Origin: Candidatus Sodaliphilus limicaballi
GTDB taxonomy: Bacteria > Bacteroidota > Bacteroidia > Bacteroidales > Muribaculaceae
Length of the DNA stretch: 16,765 bases
NCBI GenBank assembly: GCA_018065815.1
Contig: JAGHSP010000357.1
Location: 1-16,765, forward strand
Direction: 5' to 3'
Shown piece by piece: positions 6,920-14,114 of the stretch. The first letter of the stretch is position 1. Every line of letters starts with the position of its first letter. The notes beneath the pieces were generated by a model. That model did not search any database, was not told the origin of the DNA, and saw nothing but the letters and a program-made list of their open reading frames with translations. A program made the position numbers and the translations under genes.

Positions 6920-7956
6920 TTACCTGTTTTTTTAGAGAAGAAGTTAAAGCGCTCGAGCCACGGATTCTTGCTCTCCATGAGCGCAATGAGTGCAACCATG
7001 AGCACCACAGCAATCCATGCGAAGACGGGGAACTGCTCGTCGTGCTGGGTGTAAGTTATCGTTGCAAGGTCGCTCTTCGACAATTTGTCGAGCGTGTCGT
7101 AGAGGGTTTCCACCGCATCGTTTGCGTTGCCGTCCACATAGACGCCCTTGCCTGCACGGGCAATGTCTTGCGCCATTTTCTCGTTGAGATAGGTTGTCAC
7201 TACCTGTCCGGCATCGTCGGTGAGATAAGAGCCGTCGCCCATGGGAATGGGCGCGCCTGTTGTGGAACCCACACCCATCACGTTCACTTGGACACCATTT
7301 TTCTGTGCATTAGCAGCCACGCCGGTAGCATCGTCCTCAAAGTTCTCGCCATCGGTGATAACAATGATCGCTTTCTGTGACTTCTTGCTCTCTGAAAACG
7401 ACTGGCAAGCGAGGTCAATCGCCGCCCCTATTGCTGTTCCCTGGCTGGGAACCATCTTGGTGTTGATGCCGTTAAGGAACAGTTTGGCTGATGACACATC
7501 ACCAGTGAGCGGCATCTGCATATAGGCATTACCGGCAAACACGATGAGGCCCATCTTGTTGCCTGCGAGCTTGTCAATGAGTTTCTGCATGATGAGTTTT
7601 GAGCGCTGCAATCGGCTTATGTCCTGGCCGTTGCTGGTCGAACTGGCATTCATCGAGTTTGACACGTCCATAGCCACCATCACCTCAATGCCGTGCACCT
7701 TGGTGGTATTCTTGCTTGCTCCTGCCCTGGGACGCGCCAGGATTACCACAGTCGTGGCTATGAGCAGCAGTTCCAGCGTGAGTTTTATCCACGGTTTGTA
7801 GGGCGACACGTCGGGCATGAGCGCGCCCACTACCTGCTTGCGGCCAAAGCGGGCCAACTTGCGCTTGCGTGACTGGCGGGCAAGCAAGTGAAGCCCTGCC
7901 ACCACAGGAAGCAGCAATAGCAGATAGAGATACTCCGGATTAGCAAAACTAAACAT
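6916..7956 (-). CDS. batB: BatB: membrane-anchored von Willebrand A protein
   Basis: A VWA domain with a complete metal-ion-dependent adhesion site is flanked by membrane segments. The MIDAS residues are Asp97, Ser99 and Ser101 (DVSNS), Thr174 in GTAIG and Asp202 in TDGEN. Membrane segments lie at about 8-25, 58-74 and near the C-terminus (about 313-332, FPVFAWIAVVLMVALIALME). The start MFSFANPEYLYLLLLLP is the typical N-terminus of the BatA/BatB family. The VWA domain is probably periplasmic and binds a partner through a divalent metal ion. The gene is 346 codons, in line with the family. It precedes batC with a 4-nt overlap, and a 45-nt gap separates it from the batA stop. Naming it BatB rather than BatA rests on order: this is the second of two adjacent VWA genes. 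Confidence 0.93.
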   Translation of the reverse strand: MFSFANPEYLYLLLLLPVVAGLHLLARQSRKRKLARFGRKQVVGALMPDVSPYKPWIKLTLELLLIATTVVILARPRAGASKNTTKVHGIEVMVAMDVSNSMNASSTSNGQDISRLQRSKLIMQKLIDKLAGNKMGLIVFAGNAYMQMPLTGDVSSAKLFLNGINTKMVPSQGTAIGAAIDLACQSFSESKKSQKAIIVITDGENFEDDATGVAANAQKNGVQVNVMGVGSTTGAPIPMGDGSYLTDDAGQVVTTYLNEKMAQDIARAGKGVYVDGNANDAVETLYDTLDKLSKSDLATITYTQHDEQFPVFAWIAVVLMVALIALMESKNPWLERFNFFSKKTGK

Positions 7957-8001
7957 ATCTTATTCTAAATATCTGACATTAATGTTGATAATCGCGACAC
8001 A

Positions 8002-8994
8002 TCACGGGATGTGACGCATCACAGTATATTCTCCCAGCACGTAGAACAGCAGCAAGCACATCAGCGCGACAGCCCACGGCATGTAGTTGTCATAGGCATG
8101 CGAGAACCGCTGCACGTCGAGGTGGGTTTTCTCCAGTTGGTCTATCTCGTCAAACACCTGCTGCAACACACCCTTGTTAGTTGCGCGGAAGTATTTGCCG
8201 CCTGTAGTCTGGGCAATCTGCTTGAGCGTGCCCTCATCTATCACCACAGGCATAGTCTGATACTGGATGCTGCCGTCAAAGCCTATCGCCACAGGGTAAG
8301 GTGCCGAACCGTTGCTGCCCACGCCTATGGTGTAAATCTTCACGCCATGCTGCTTTGCCACCTGGGCAGCAGTGAGCGGAGCCACAACGCCAGTGTTGTT
8401 GGAACCGTCGGTGAGCAGGATGATGCTCTTGCTCTTGGCTTTGCCGTCCTTGATGCGGTTAATGGCAGTGGCTATGCCGTCGCCTATCGCTGTGCCATCC
8501 TCGAGGACTCCGATGTGAACCTGCTGGATAGAGTTCACAAGCGTCGCATTGTCCATTGTCATGGGCACTTGGGTGAAACTCTCGCCGGCAAACACAACGA
8601 AACCAATATTGTCATGCTCGCGGCCGCTCACAAACTTTGTCGCAACCTCCTTGGCTGCATCCAAGCGGTTGGGCGAGAAATCCTTGGCTAGCATACTGGT
8701 AGAAACATCGAGCGCCACGATGATATCGGTACCCTCCACATCACCGGTCTCCCAGCTGTCATAGGTCTGCGGGCGGGCAAGAATCACGATGAGACACACC
8801 AGTGCGGCTAATTTCACGCCGAACAGCAGGTGCTTGAAATACACCTTCCACGATGTGGGCATCGAGTCGAATGGCATCGTGGTGGACATGCGCATCGTGG
8901 GATGGGCCATGCGGTTGCTATACACATACCACGCTATGAGCGGAACGAGCAGCAGCAACAGCCACAGCATTGCGGGATGAGCCAGATTAAGCAT
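8002..8994 (-). CDS. batA: BatA: membrane-anchored von Willebrand A protein
   Basis: The domain plan matches BatB: membrane segments at about 8-25 and 53-73, a VWA domain, and a C-terminal segment at about 306-322. The MIDAS residues are Asp96, Ser98 and Ser100 (DVSTS), Thr168 in GTAIG and Asp196 in TDGSN, numbered from the start used here. I chose the ATG at 8994 (MLNLAHPAMLWLLLL), which gives 330 residues and the usual family opening. A GTG six bases upstream at 9000 would add two residues. With the ATG, the gene overlaps the previous stop codon by 8 nt, a sign of translational coupling. It is the first of two adjacent VWA genes and so is named BatA. Metal-dependent partner binding is inferred from the family. 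Confidence 0.93.
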   Translation of the reverse strand: MLNLAHPAMLWLLLLLVPLIAWYVYSNRMAHPTMRMSTTMPFDSMPTSWKVYFKHLLFGVKLAALVCLIVILARPQTYDSWETGDVEGTDIIVALDVSTSMLAKDFSPNRLDAAKEVATKFVSGREHDNIGFVVFAGESFTQVPMTMDNATLVNSIQQVHIGVLEDGTAIGDGIATAINRIKDGKAKSKSIILLTDGSNNTGVVAPLTAAQVAKQHGVKIYTIGVGSNGSAPYPVAIGFDGSIQYQTMPVVIDEGTLKQIAQTTGGKYFRATNKGVLQQVFDEIDQLEKTHLDVQRFSHAYDNYMPWAVALMCLLLFYVLGEYTVMRHIP

Positions 8995-9961
8995 TGCCAC
9001 GTCCTCCCTTCTTTCCCTTGGCGTCGGCCACCGGAAGCGGCTTGGTCGCCTCTATAAAGTTCACTGCGCGCTTGAATGCCATCTCGTTGTCATCGGCAAG
9101 CGGGCGCACGTTGGCAAACTTTACAACATCGGCCATCTCAAGTATCATGCTCAGTTGCTCGTTCACGGCACGGGTCTCGTCGTTCTTCTTGAGCGTGTCG
9201 ATGATTTGCGTCGATGTCATCTCCACAGCGTTGATTTCAAAGCGACGGTCGATATACACACGCAGGATATCGGTCAAGCCGGTAAAATATTCTTTTTCTT
9301 GTCCATTCTGCCACAAATTACTGTCTTTAAGCCTGTTGAGATTAATCATCGCCTCCTCGTAGGGCGGCAGTCTCTTGCGACCCGGCATCACAAACTTGCG
9401 GCCTTTCTTGTACCACAGGAAGTAGTAGCACAATCCTCCGCCGACGAGCAGGAATGCCAGCAAGAACGCCCACCAGTAGTCAATGAGCACGTCGGGCACC
9501 CAGTCAAAAAATTTAAACGGCGGTTCTATCACGGGCTTAAAGCCATGGATGTCCTGTTTCTCGTCAACTTTCACAGGCATCACTTTGAGCGTCAACGGCT
9601 TCGACATCGCAGTATCACCGTTCACGATAAAAGGGATGGGCTTCACCACATACATTCCCGAGTCAAATGCCTGCAAGATGAGGTCACGGTTTATCTGTAT
9701 GCGGCCGTTACCCAGGTCCACAGTGTCGGGCACGGTTTTTCCGGCAATCTCGATTGCCGAGCTCAACGTGTCGCTCTGCTCAAGCGGGAAAATGCCTATC
9801 TTGCCTTTGTCCTGCACAATCTCGAGGTGCAATGCCGTGGTCTTGCCCATGAGCAACTGCGCCGAGTCGAGCCTTGCTATGACCATTGTGTTGCCTGCCC
9901 GCATGCCGCACACGGCACATGCCAGCATCACAACAGCAAATATTCGATTGATAAATTTCAT
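8987..9961 (-). CDS. BatD/DUF4381-like membrane protein of the bat operon
   Basis: This 324-residue gene lies between the DUF58 gene and batA, the position of the unnamed third gene in many Bacteroidota bat operons. It has an export signal (about 1-22), a beta-rich periplasmic part of about 130 residues, a membrane segment at about 164-184 (WWAFLLAFLLVGGGLCYYFL) and a cytoplasmic helical tail. The tail (LPPYEEAMINLNRLKDSNLW, then EYFTGLTDILRVYIDRRFEI) resembles DUF4381 and the C-terminal parts of BatD. I assign it by context and pattern and not by a named family member. The LAC sequence in the signal region leaves open a lipobox reading. The C-terminus is basic (AKGKKGGRGNA) and its final codons overlap the batA start. 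It could couple the periplasmic beta domain to the MoxR/DUF58 side of the system. Confidence 0.85.
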   Translation of the reverse strand: MKFINRIFAVVMLACAVCGMRAGNTMVIARLDSAQLLMGKTTALHLEIVQDKGKIGIFPLEQSDTLSSAIEIAGKTVPDTVDLGNGRIQINRDLILQAFDSGMYVVKPIPFIVNGDTAMSKPLTLKVMPVKVDEKQDIHGFKPVIEPPFKFFDWVPDVLIDYWWAFLLAFLLVGGGLCYYFLWYKKGRKFVMPGRKRLPPYEEAMINLNRLKDSNLWQNGQEKEYFTGLTDILRVYIDRRFEINAVEMTSTQIIDTLKKNDETRAVNEQLSMILEMADVVKFANVRPLADDNEMAFKRAVNFIEATKPLPVADAKGKKGGRGNA

Positions 9962-9990
9962 TTAATTCGTATAAAATAGAATTCCGAAGA

Positions 9991-10860
9991 TTATCCTCTC
10001 TTCTTAAACAGTTCCATGAGGGCCTTCACATAGTCCTCGTCGGTAGCCACGCTTGCCAAGTCCACGTTGCACCTCACCATGGTGTTGTGCATCGCCTGCT
10101 GGCGTTCATACCACCACTTGCTGTAGGCATTGCGCACCTTGCTGCTGCTAGTGTTAACCCAGCGCATCGTGCCGCGCTCGGCATCTAGCATTCGCATCAG
10201 ACCCACGTCGGGCAACTGCGCGTCGCGCTTGTCATACACCTGTATCGCTATCAAGTCATGCTTGTGGTTGGCTATTGACATCGACTTGTAATAGTCGCCC
10301 TGGTCAATGAAGTCGCTCACAAGGAAAGTAGTGCAGCGTTTCTTGAGCGCACCGGTCATGAACTCCAGCGCATGGTTGATGTCGGTGCCAGTGCTCTCGG
10401 GTTCGAAACTCAACAACAGGCTGATGAGCAACAAGATGTGCTTGCGCCCCTTTTGAGGCTGGATAAATTTCTCTATCCTGTCGCTGAAGAACAGCAGCCC
10501 CACCTTGTCATTGTTCTGGATAGCGCTGAATGCCAGTGTCGCTGCTATCTCGGTCATCATTTCGCGCTTGGTCGATCCCACAGCGCCAAAGTCCTTGCTG
10601 CCCGACATGTCCACGACGAGCATCACCGAGAGCTCACGCTCTTCCTCATACACCTTCACGTAGGGTTTGTTGTAGCGTGCTGTGACGTTCCAGTCGATGT
10701 CGCGCACGTCGTCACCATAGTGATACTCGCGCACCTCGCTGAAGGTCATACCACGCCCCTTGAAGGCCGAGTGGTACTCGCCGGCAAATATGTTCTGCGA
10801 AAGTCCTTTTGCCTTTATCTCAATCTTGCGGACTTTCTTAAGCAATTCGTTTCGTTCCAT
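9991..10860 (-). CDS. DUF58-family protein with VWA-like fold
   Basis: The diagnostic DUF58 block is present at residues 35-75: GRGMTFSEVREYHYGDDVRD, then IDWNVTARYNKPYVKVYEEE. It is followed by a VWA-like core with DMSGS at 84-88 and a later VSDFIDQ. Thus a MIDAS-type Asp and Ser are kept. No signal peptide or membrane segment is visible, so the protein is cytoplasmic. DUF58 proteins are encoded next to MoxR ATPases in many bacteria and probably serve as the ATPase's direct client or adaptor. At 289 aa the length is usual for the short cytoplasmic form. It lies 12 nt after the moxR stop and 29 nt before the next gene, consistent with cotranscription. Confidence 0.94.
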   Translation of the reverse strand: MERNELLKKVRKIEIKAKGLSQNIFAGEYHSAFKGRGMTFSEVREYHYGDDVRDIDWNVTARYNKPYVKVYEEERELSVMLVVDMSGSKDFGAVGSTKREMMTEIAATLAFSAIQNNDKVGLLFFSDRIEKFIQPQKGRKHILLLISLLLSFEPESTGTDINHALEFMTGALKKRCTTFLVSDFIDQGDYYKSMSIANHKHDLIAIQVYDKRDAQLPDVGLMRMLDAERGTMRWVNTSSSKVRNAYSKWWYERQQAMHNTMVRCNVDLASVATDEDYVKALMELFKKRG

Positions 10861-10872
10861 TTTATTGCCTTA

Positions 10873-11868
10873 TCAGGGCACTGCAATCTTGTCAAGGATT
10901 TCGCTGATGATTTCGTCGGCGCCAATGTTGTTGGCCTCGGCCTCATACGACAGGCCTATGCGGTGACGCATCACGTCGTGGCACACAGCGCGCACGTCCT
11001 CGGGAATCACATAGCCGCGGCCCTTGAGGAAGGCGTAAGCACGTGCTGCCAGCGCCATGCTGATTGATGCACGGGGCGATGCTCCGAAGCTGATCATGCC
11101 CTTGAGGTCCTTAAGCCCATATTCCTCGGGGAAACGTGTGGCAAACACGATGTCAACGATGTAGCGCTCTATTTTCTCATCTACATAGATTTTTTGCACA
11201 ATCTCGCGTGTCTCCACGATGTCGCGGGGTGTTACCAGCGGGATTATGTTCTTGTGCTCGGGCGAGATGTTCATCTTGATGATGCTTGCCTCCTCGGTCT
11301 TGCTGGGGTAGCCTATCACCACCTTCATCAAGAAACGGTCCACCTGTGCCTCGGGCAGCGGATAAGTACCTTCTTGCTCAATGGGGTTCTGTGTGGCGAG
11401 CACCAGGAACGGGTCGTCGAGGCTGAATGTGCTCTCGCCTATGGTCACCTGGCGTTCCTGCATAGCCTCGAGCAATGCGCTCTGCACCTTGGCTGGTGCA
11501 CGGTTAATCTCATCGGCAAGCACAAAGTTAGCAAACACGGGGCCTTTCTTCACCTCGAAGCTCTCCTTCTTGATGCTATACACCATAGTACCCACCACGT
11601 CGGCAGGCAGAAGGTCGGGGGTGAACTGGATGCGGCTGAATCGCGCGTCGATGAGCGACGCAAGGGTTTTGATGGCAAGGGTCTTTGCCAGGCCAGGGAC
11701 ACCTTCCAGCAGGATATGACCATTGGCCAGCAAGGCTATCAAGAGTGAGTCCACTAGGTGTTTTTGACCCACGATTGTTTGATCCATACCCTGTTTAATC
11801 ATGTTCACGAAGTTGCTTTTGCTAGCAATCAAGTCGTTCAACTCTCTAATGTTGACAGTTTCGCTCAT
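10873..11868 (-). CDS. moxR: MoxR-family AAA+ ATPase, first gene of the bat operon
   Basis: All core AAA+ motifs are visible: Walker A GVPGLAKT at 56-63, Walker B LADE with Asp119 and Glu120 followed by INRAPAK, sensor 1 in ATQNP with Asn161, the conserved EAQVDRF region near 173-179, and GASPRAS with Arg266 at the sensor 2 position. Length (331 aa) is that of the MoxR proper subfamily. MoxR proteins are chaperone-like ATPases that help mature or activate VWA-domain partners, and four such or related partners follow in this operon. There is no membrane segment, so it is cytoplasmic. The start at 11868 (MSETVNIREL) lies about 45 nt downstream of a Bacteroidota -7 element (11914-11921). The start codon is not preceded by a Shine-Dalgarno sequence. 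Confidence 0.96.
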   Translation of the reverse strand: MSETVNIRELNDLIASKSNFVNMIKQGMDQTIVGQKHLVDSLLIALLANGHILLEGVPGLAKTLAIKTLASLIDARFSRIQFTPDLLPADVVGTMVYSIKKESFEVKKGPVFANFVLADEINRAPAKVQSALLEAMQERQVTIGESTFSLDDPFLVLATQNPIEQEGTYPLPEAQVDRFLMKVVIGYPSKTEEASIIKMNISPEHKNIIPLVTPRDIVETREIVQKIYVDEKIERYIVDIVFATRFPEEYGLKDLKGMISFGASPRASISMALAARAYAFLKGRGYVIPEDVRAVCHDVMRHRIGLSYEAEANNIGADEIISEILDKIAVP

Positions 11869-11913
11869 AGTTATTTTTTGTCTAGTTTTTTTGCGTTCTT
11901 AATAATTATGGTG

Positions 11914-11921
11914 CAAAATTA
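11914..11921 (-). promoter_or_regulatory. Likely -7 element of the bat operon promoter
   Basis: On the minus strand this reads TAATTTTG, which fits the Bacteroidota -7 consensus TAnnTTTG. A TTG at 11947-11945 could be the -33 element, with a spacer of 23 nt that is somewhat long. Transcription would start near 11907-11905, leaving a leader of about 38 nt before the MoxR ATG. Matches of this size occur by chance in AT-rich DNA, but position and strand suit the operon. Confidence 0.5.
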
Positions 11922-12198
11922 TCAATTTGCCGTTAATTGTGCTACAATTTTCTCGTTAATAATGTGTATTTTAAGTTAACTATGTTAAAGCACGCCACTC
12001 ATTGCGTTAAAAAAAGAAAAAACTTTATTAGTGTCTAGTAAAAAAAGAAAATATTTTTTTTTGTTTTATTGCTTCGCATAGAAAATGGCTTGCTCTGCAA
12101 GCAAAATGGAATTACCTGATAGATAAAGTAATATTATTCAAGTTTCGCATGTTAAAGCAATTATTGCTAATTTATTGTCCGGCAAGACAATACCTAAA

Positions 12199-12237
12199 TA
12201 GGCCCCCACCGCCAAACGTAGTGGCGGTGGGGGCCTA
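12199..12237 (-). terminator. Strong terminator hairpin after the HU-LysM gene
   Basis: A perfect 16-bp stem (12199-12214 with 12222-12237) surrounds a 7-nt loop (aacgtag). The stem is very GC-rich, with the run ggcccccaccgcca. On the minus strand it is followed by a short TTTAGG stretch and not a long T tract. It lies about 90 nt past the HU-LysM stop at 12325. It separates that unit from the bat operon promoter further on, so it probably stops read-through from the HU genes into bat. Confidence 0.75.
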
Positions 12238-12324
12238 GCCTAATTGTAGTAGTGCGTCCAGCAGGATGCTATTCGGGCAACATTGACATAACATACCCAA
12301 TTAGCAATCGTATTCTAATTACGG

Positions 12325-13647
12325 TCACTTCCCGCGGAACTTGGCAAACAGTTTTCCGCTCTTCATCTGTGCCTTCTTCACGCTTTCAGGATCCTTCGGG
12401 TCAATGCCATATTTCTCGGCGGGCGGAATCACAACTACCGTGCCCGGAGTGATGTGGTTGGGGTTGTCGATAATAGCCTCGTTTTCCTCATAGATATACA
12501 CCCAGAAATCGCTGTTGCCGTAATGCTTCTTTGCCATGCGTGTGAGGAACATCGTCTTCGTGCAGGTATCGGTCACCACTGCGGCAGGCTTCGGTTCCTC
12601 AACAGTTTCCACGGCAGGTTGTGCCGTGTCGGCCTCGGCAATGCCTTGGCGCATCACTATCTCTGTGTTAGACATATCTTCCTCGTGCGTCACAGCCACA
12701 GTGTCGGCCGTCTCAACGGTCTTTTGAGACACCGCCATTGCATAGATGCCCCACCCTATAAGCACAAGCAGCAGCATACCCAGGGCCCCGAGCAGCACGC
12801 CACGCAGCATCGACTTGCGGGCGACCTCGCGCTTGTCGCGTTCAATTTCTTCGGCAGAATACACATCCTCATCGGCAGGTTCTTCGACCTGCTCCTCGAC
12901 TTGTTCTTCGACCTGCTCTTCGACAATAGCTTGCGGTTCTTCTACGGGTTGCTCCTCTTGCGGAGCTGCTTCCTCAACGGGTTGCTCTTCTACAATGGGT
13001 TCTTCTTGCGGAGCTGCTTCCTCAACGGGCTGCTCTTCTACAATGGGTTCTTCTTGCGGAGAAACCTTCTCTACTTGCGGCATGAACGGCGGCGGTGTCA
13101 CCGGCATAGACGCCAGTCCATCGGGCACACTCTCTGCCGGGTCAGGCAGTTCAATAGCTGGGAGTTCCGGGACCTCCGGAATCTCCGGGTCTGCCGGGGG
13201 TGCCGGGGTTGCCGGGAGTTCCGGGGGTGCCGGGAGTGCCGGGAGTTCCGGGGGTGACGGGATCTCCGGGGTTGACGGGTTCTCTAAATCACCTGTTATT
13301 GCGGCAAGCTGTTCATCGGTCACAGCGTCGTCGAGCACCACCGTATCAAAGTGTGAAAACGGTTCATTCAGCGCATCGGCTAGCGACTTGGCGGGAGTAA
13401 ACACCAGGCGGTTGTGATGAGGTATCTCCACCTCCTGACCCGTGTTAACGCTCACGCTTTTGCGAGCCTTAACTGCCTCTACCTTAAATTGGCCCAGGTT
13501 CTTGATGCGCACACTCTCGCCCTCGATGAGCGCCTGCGACACCGTGGCAAACAGTTCTTTCAAGAACAGTTCGCTCATGCGTTTCGACGTGTTGGTGGCG
13601 GTCGCTACCAGCTCGATAAGTTCAGGAAAAGTAATCTTGCTGTTCAT
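12325..13647 (-). CDS. HU-domain / transmembrane / LysM fusion protein
   Basis: This 440-residue protein has four parts. Residues 1-93 are an HU/IHF-type DNA-binding domain (SKITFPELIELVATATNTSK, KNLGQFKVEAVKARKSVSVN). Residues 123-190 are rich in Pro and Glu (PELPALPAPPELPATPAPPA). Residues 197-257 are acidic repeats. One membrane segment lies at about 283-305, preceded by a basic RDKREVARKSMLR stretch that puts the N-terminus in the cytoplasm. Residues 359-411 are a LysM-like domain (TKTMFLTRMAKKHYGNSDFW, ITPGTVVVIPPAEKYG), which would be periplasmic and could bind peptidoglycan. The N-terminal HU part would then touch DNA while the other end binds the wall. The HU arm reads SVNTG and not the canonical RNPxTG, so the intercalating proline is absent. 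It starts 4 nt after the HU gene stop, probably with coupled translation. Confidence 0.9.
   Translation of the reverse strand: MNSKITFPELIELVATATNTSKRMSELFLKELFATVSQALIEGESVRIKNLGQFKVEAVKARKSVSVNTGQEVEIPHHNRLVFTPAKSLADALNEPFSHFDTVVLDDAVTDEQLAAITGDLENPSTPEIPSPPELPALPAPPELPATPAPPADPEIPEVPELPAIELPDPAESVPDGLASMPVTPPPFMPQVEKVSPQEEPIVEEQPVEEAAPQEEPIVEEQPVEEAAPQEEQPVEEPQAIVEEQVEEQVEEQVEEPADEDVYSAEEIERDKREVARKSMLRGVLLGALGMLLLVLIGWGIYAMAVSQKTVETADTVAVTHEEDMSNTEIVMRQGIAEADTAQPAVETVEEPKPAAVVTDTCTKTMFLTRMAKKHYGNSDFWVYIYEENEAIIDNPNHITPGTVVVIPPAEKYGIDPKDPESVKKAQMKSGKLFAKFRGK
12961..13056 (-). repeat. Two tandem 48-bp units in the HU-LysM gene
   Basis: Two nearly identical 48-bp copies encode QEEPIVEEQPVEEAAP (residues 198-213 and 214-229), followed by a shorter degenerate third copy (QEEQPVEEPQ). 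Just downstream, EEQV is repeated three times (12880-12921). All are in frame. This region forms the acidic linker between the HU domain and the membrane segment, so slippage would change linker length only. Confidence 0.85.
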
Positions 13648-13651
13648 CGCT

Positions 13652-13927
13652 TCAACCTTTTAGTTTGCTCTTGAGCACATTACTTATTTTGAACGTCATC
13701 ACCACCTTGGGCGGCACCAGCATGCGCTTGCCGTTGCCCGGATTCACCACTACCCTCTCGTTCTTCTTTTTCGGCTCAAACGTGCCGAAACTGGGTATTG
13801 CTATGCTGTCAAGTTCGCCGCAACGTGTGGCCACAACATCGGTGAACGCGTCAAGTAATTTGCTCACGTCCTCTGTGCTACGGCCCAGTTTGTCGGCTAC
13901 AAGCGCCACTAGTTTCTTGTTCTCCAT
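13652..13927 (-). CDS. HU-family DNA-binding protein, 91 aa
   Basis: The length is standard for HU/IHF. N-terminal helices (KLVALVADKLGRSTEDVSKL) are followed by the saddle (IAIPSFGTFEPKKKNERVVV) and the arm with NPGNGKRMLVPPK at 62-74, which includes the intercalating Pro63. It should bind and bend DNA as a nucleoid protein, as a dimer. It is the first gene of a two-gene unit with the HU-LysM fusion. A -7 element reading TATCTTTG on the minus strand at 13953-13960 lies about 25 nt upstream of the ATG. I cannot assign HU versus IHF alpha or beta from the sequence alone, so no gene symbol is given. Confidence 0.95.
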   Translation of the reverse strand: MENKKLVALVADKLGRSTEDVSKLLDAFTDVVATRCGELDSIAIPSFGTFEPKKKNERVVVNPGNGKRMLVPPKVVMTFKISNVLKSKLKG

Positions 13928-13952
13928 CTCAAGTTATGTTATTTTCAAACCA

Positions 13953-13960
13953 CAAAGATA
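13953..13960 (-). promoter_or_regulatory. Likely -7 element of the HU unit promoter
   Basis: On the minus strand this reads TATCTTTG and fits TAnnTTTG. Transcription would start a few bases before 13945, leaving a very short leader before the ATG at 13927. A clear -33 element is not seen; a TTTG at 13990-13987 is 26 nt away, which is too far for the usual spacing. It shares the 187-nt spacer with the oppositely oriented lipoprotein promoter. Confidence 0.5.
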
Positions 13961-14033
13961 CAATTTTTTCATGAAACTCTCTACTCCAAACCGATTTTTA
14001 TCTAAAAACTTGGTTTTTCCCAGCAATATTTTG

Positions 14034-14041
14034 TACCTTTG
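14034..14041 (+). promoter_or_regulatory. Likely -7 element of the lipoprotein promoter
   Basis: The sequence TACCTTTG matches the Bacteroidota -7 consensus in full. A TTG at 14010-14012 is a plausible -33 element with a spacer of 21 nt. Transcription would begin near 14048, giving a leader of about 67 nt before the ATG at 14115. This also argues against any start upstream of the promoter, such as the Met codon at 13971. Confidence 0.6.
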
Positions 14042-14114
14042 CACCTATCGATCATGCTGGTTTTACTTGCCGGCTGACAACACAATTATTCACACAACCA
14101 TCACCCACTACGAC

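Larger units (their letters stand above)
11869..12324. other. Non-coding AT-rich intergenic region (456 nt)
   Basis: No open frame of interest or RNA gene is evident in this region. It contains the bat promoter near 11914, a cluster of GTTAA pentamers (11932, 11955, 11975, 11984, 12006), long A and T runs at 12011-12070, small hairpins (gcttg/caagc near 12088-12105, ttgtc/gacaa near 12175-12190), and the terminator at 12199-12237. A repeated 11-mer, atgttaaagca, occurs at 11982-11992 and 12149-12159. I see no tRNA or riboswitch signature. A small RNA cannot be excluded, but no promoter-terminator pair pointing the same way supports one. Confidence 0.6.

Noticed and set aside
8998..9000. GTG start for BatA two codons before the ATG
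   Set aside because: The ATG at 8994 gives the usual family N-terminus and a shorter overlap. The GTG remains possible but is less likely.
12213..12220. TACGTTTG on the minus strand, which fits the -7 consensus
   Set aside because: It falls in the loop and stem of the terminator hairpin, with no gene directly downstream at a fitting distance.
13200..13400. A plus-strand frame with collagen-like Gly-x-Pro triplets (GVPGVPGVPG)
   Set aside because: It is the antisense of the Pro/Glu-rich linker of the HU-LysM gene. It has no promoter and no signal peptide.
13665..14114. Upstream extension of the lipoprotein frame to 13665
   Set aside because: The extension is antisense to the HU gene and crosses the promoter at 14034-14041. 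The signal peptide begins at 14115.
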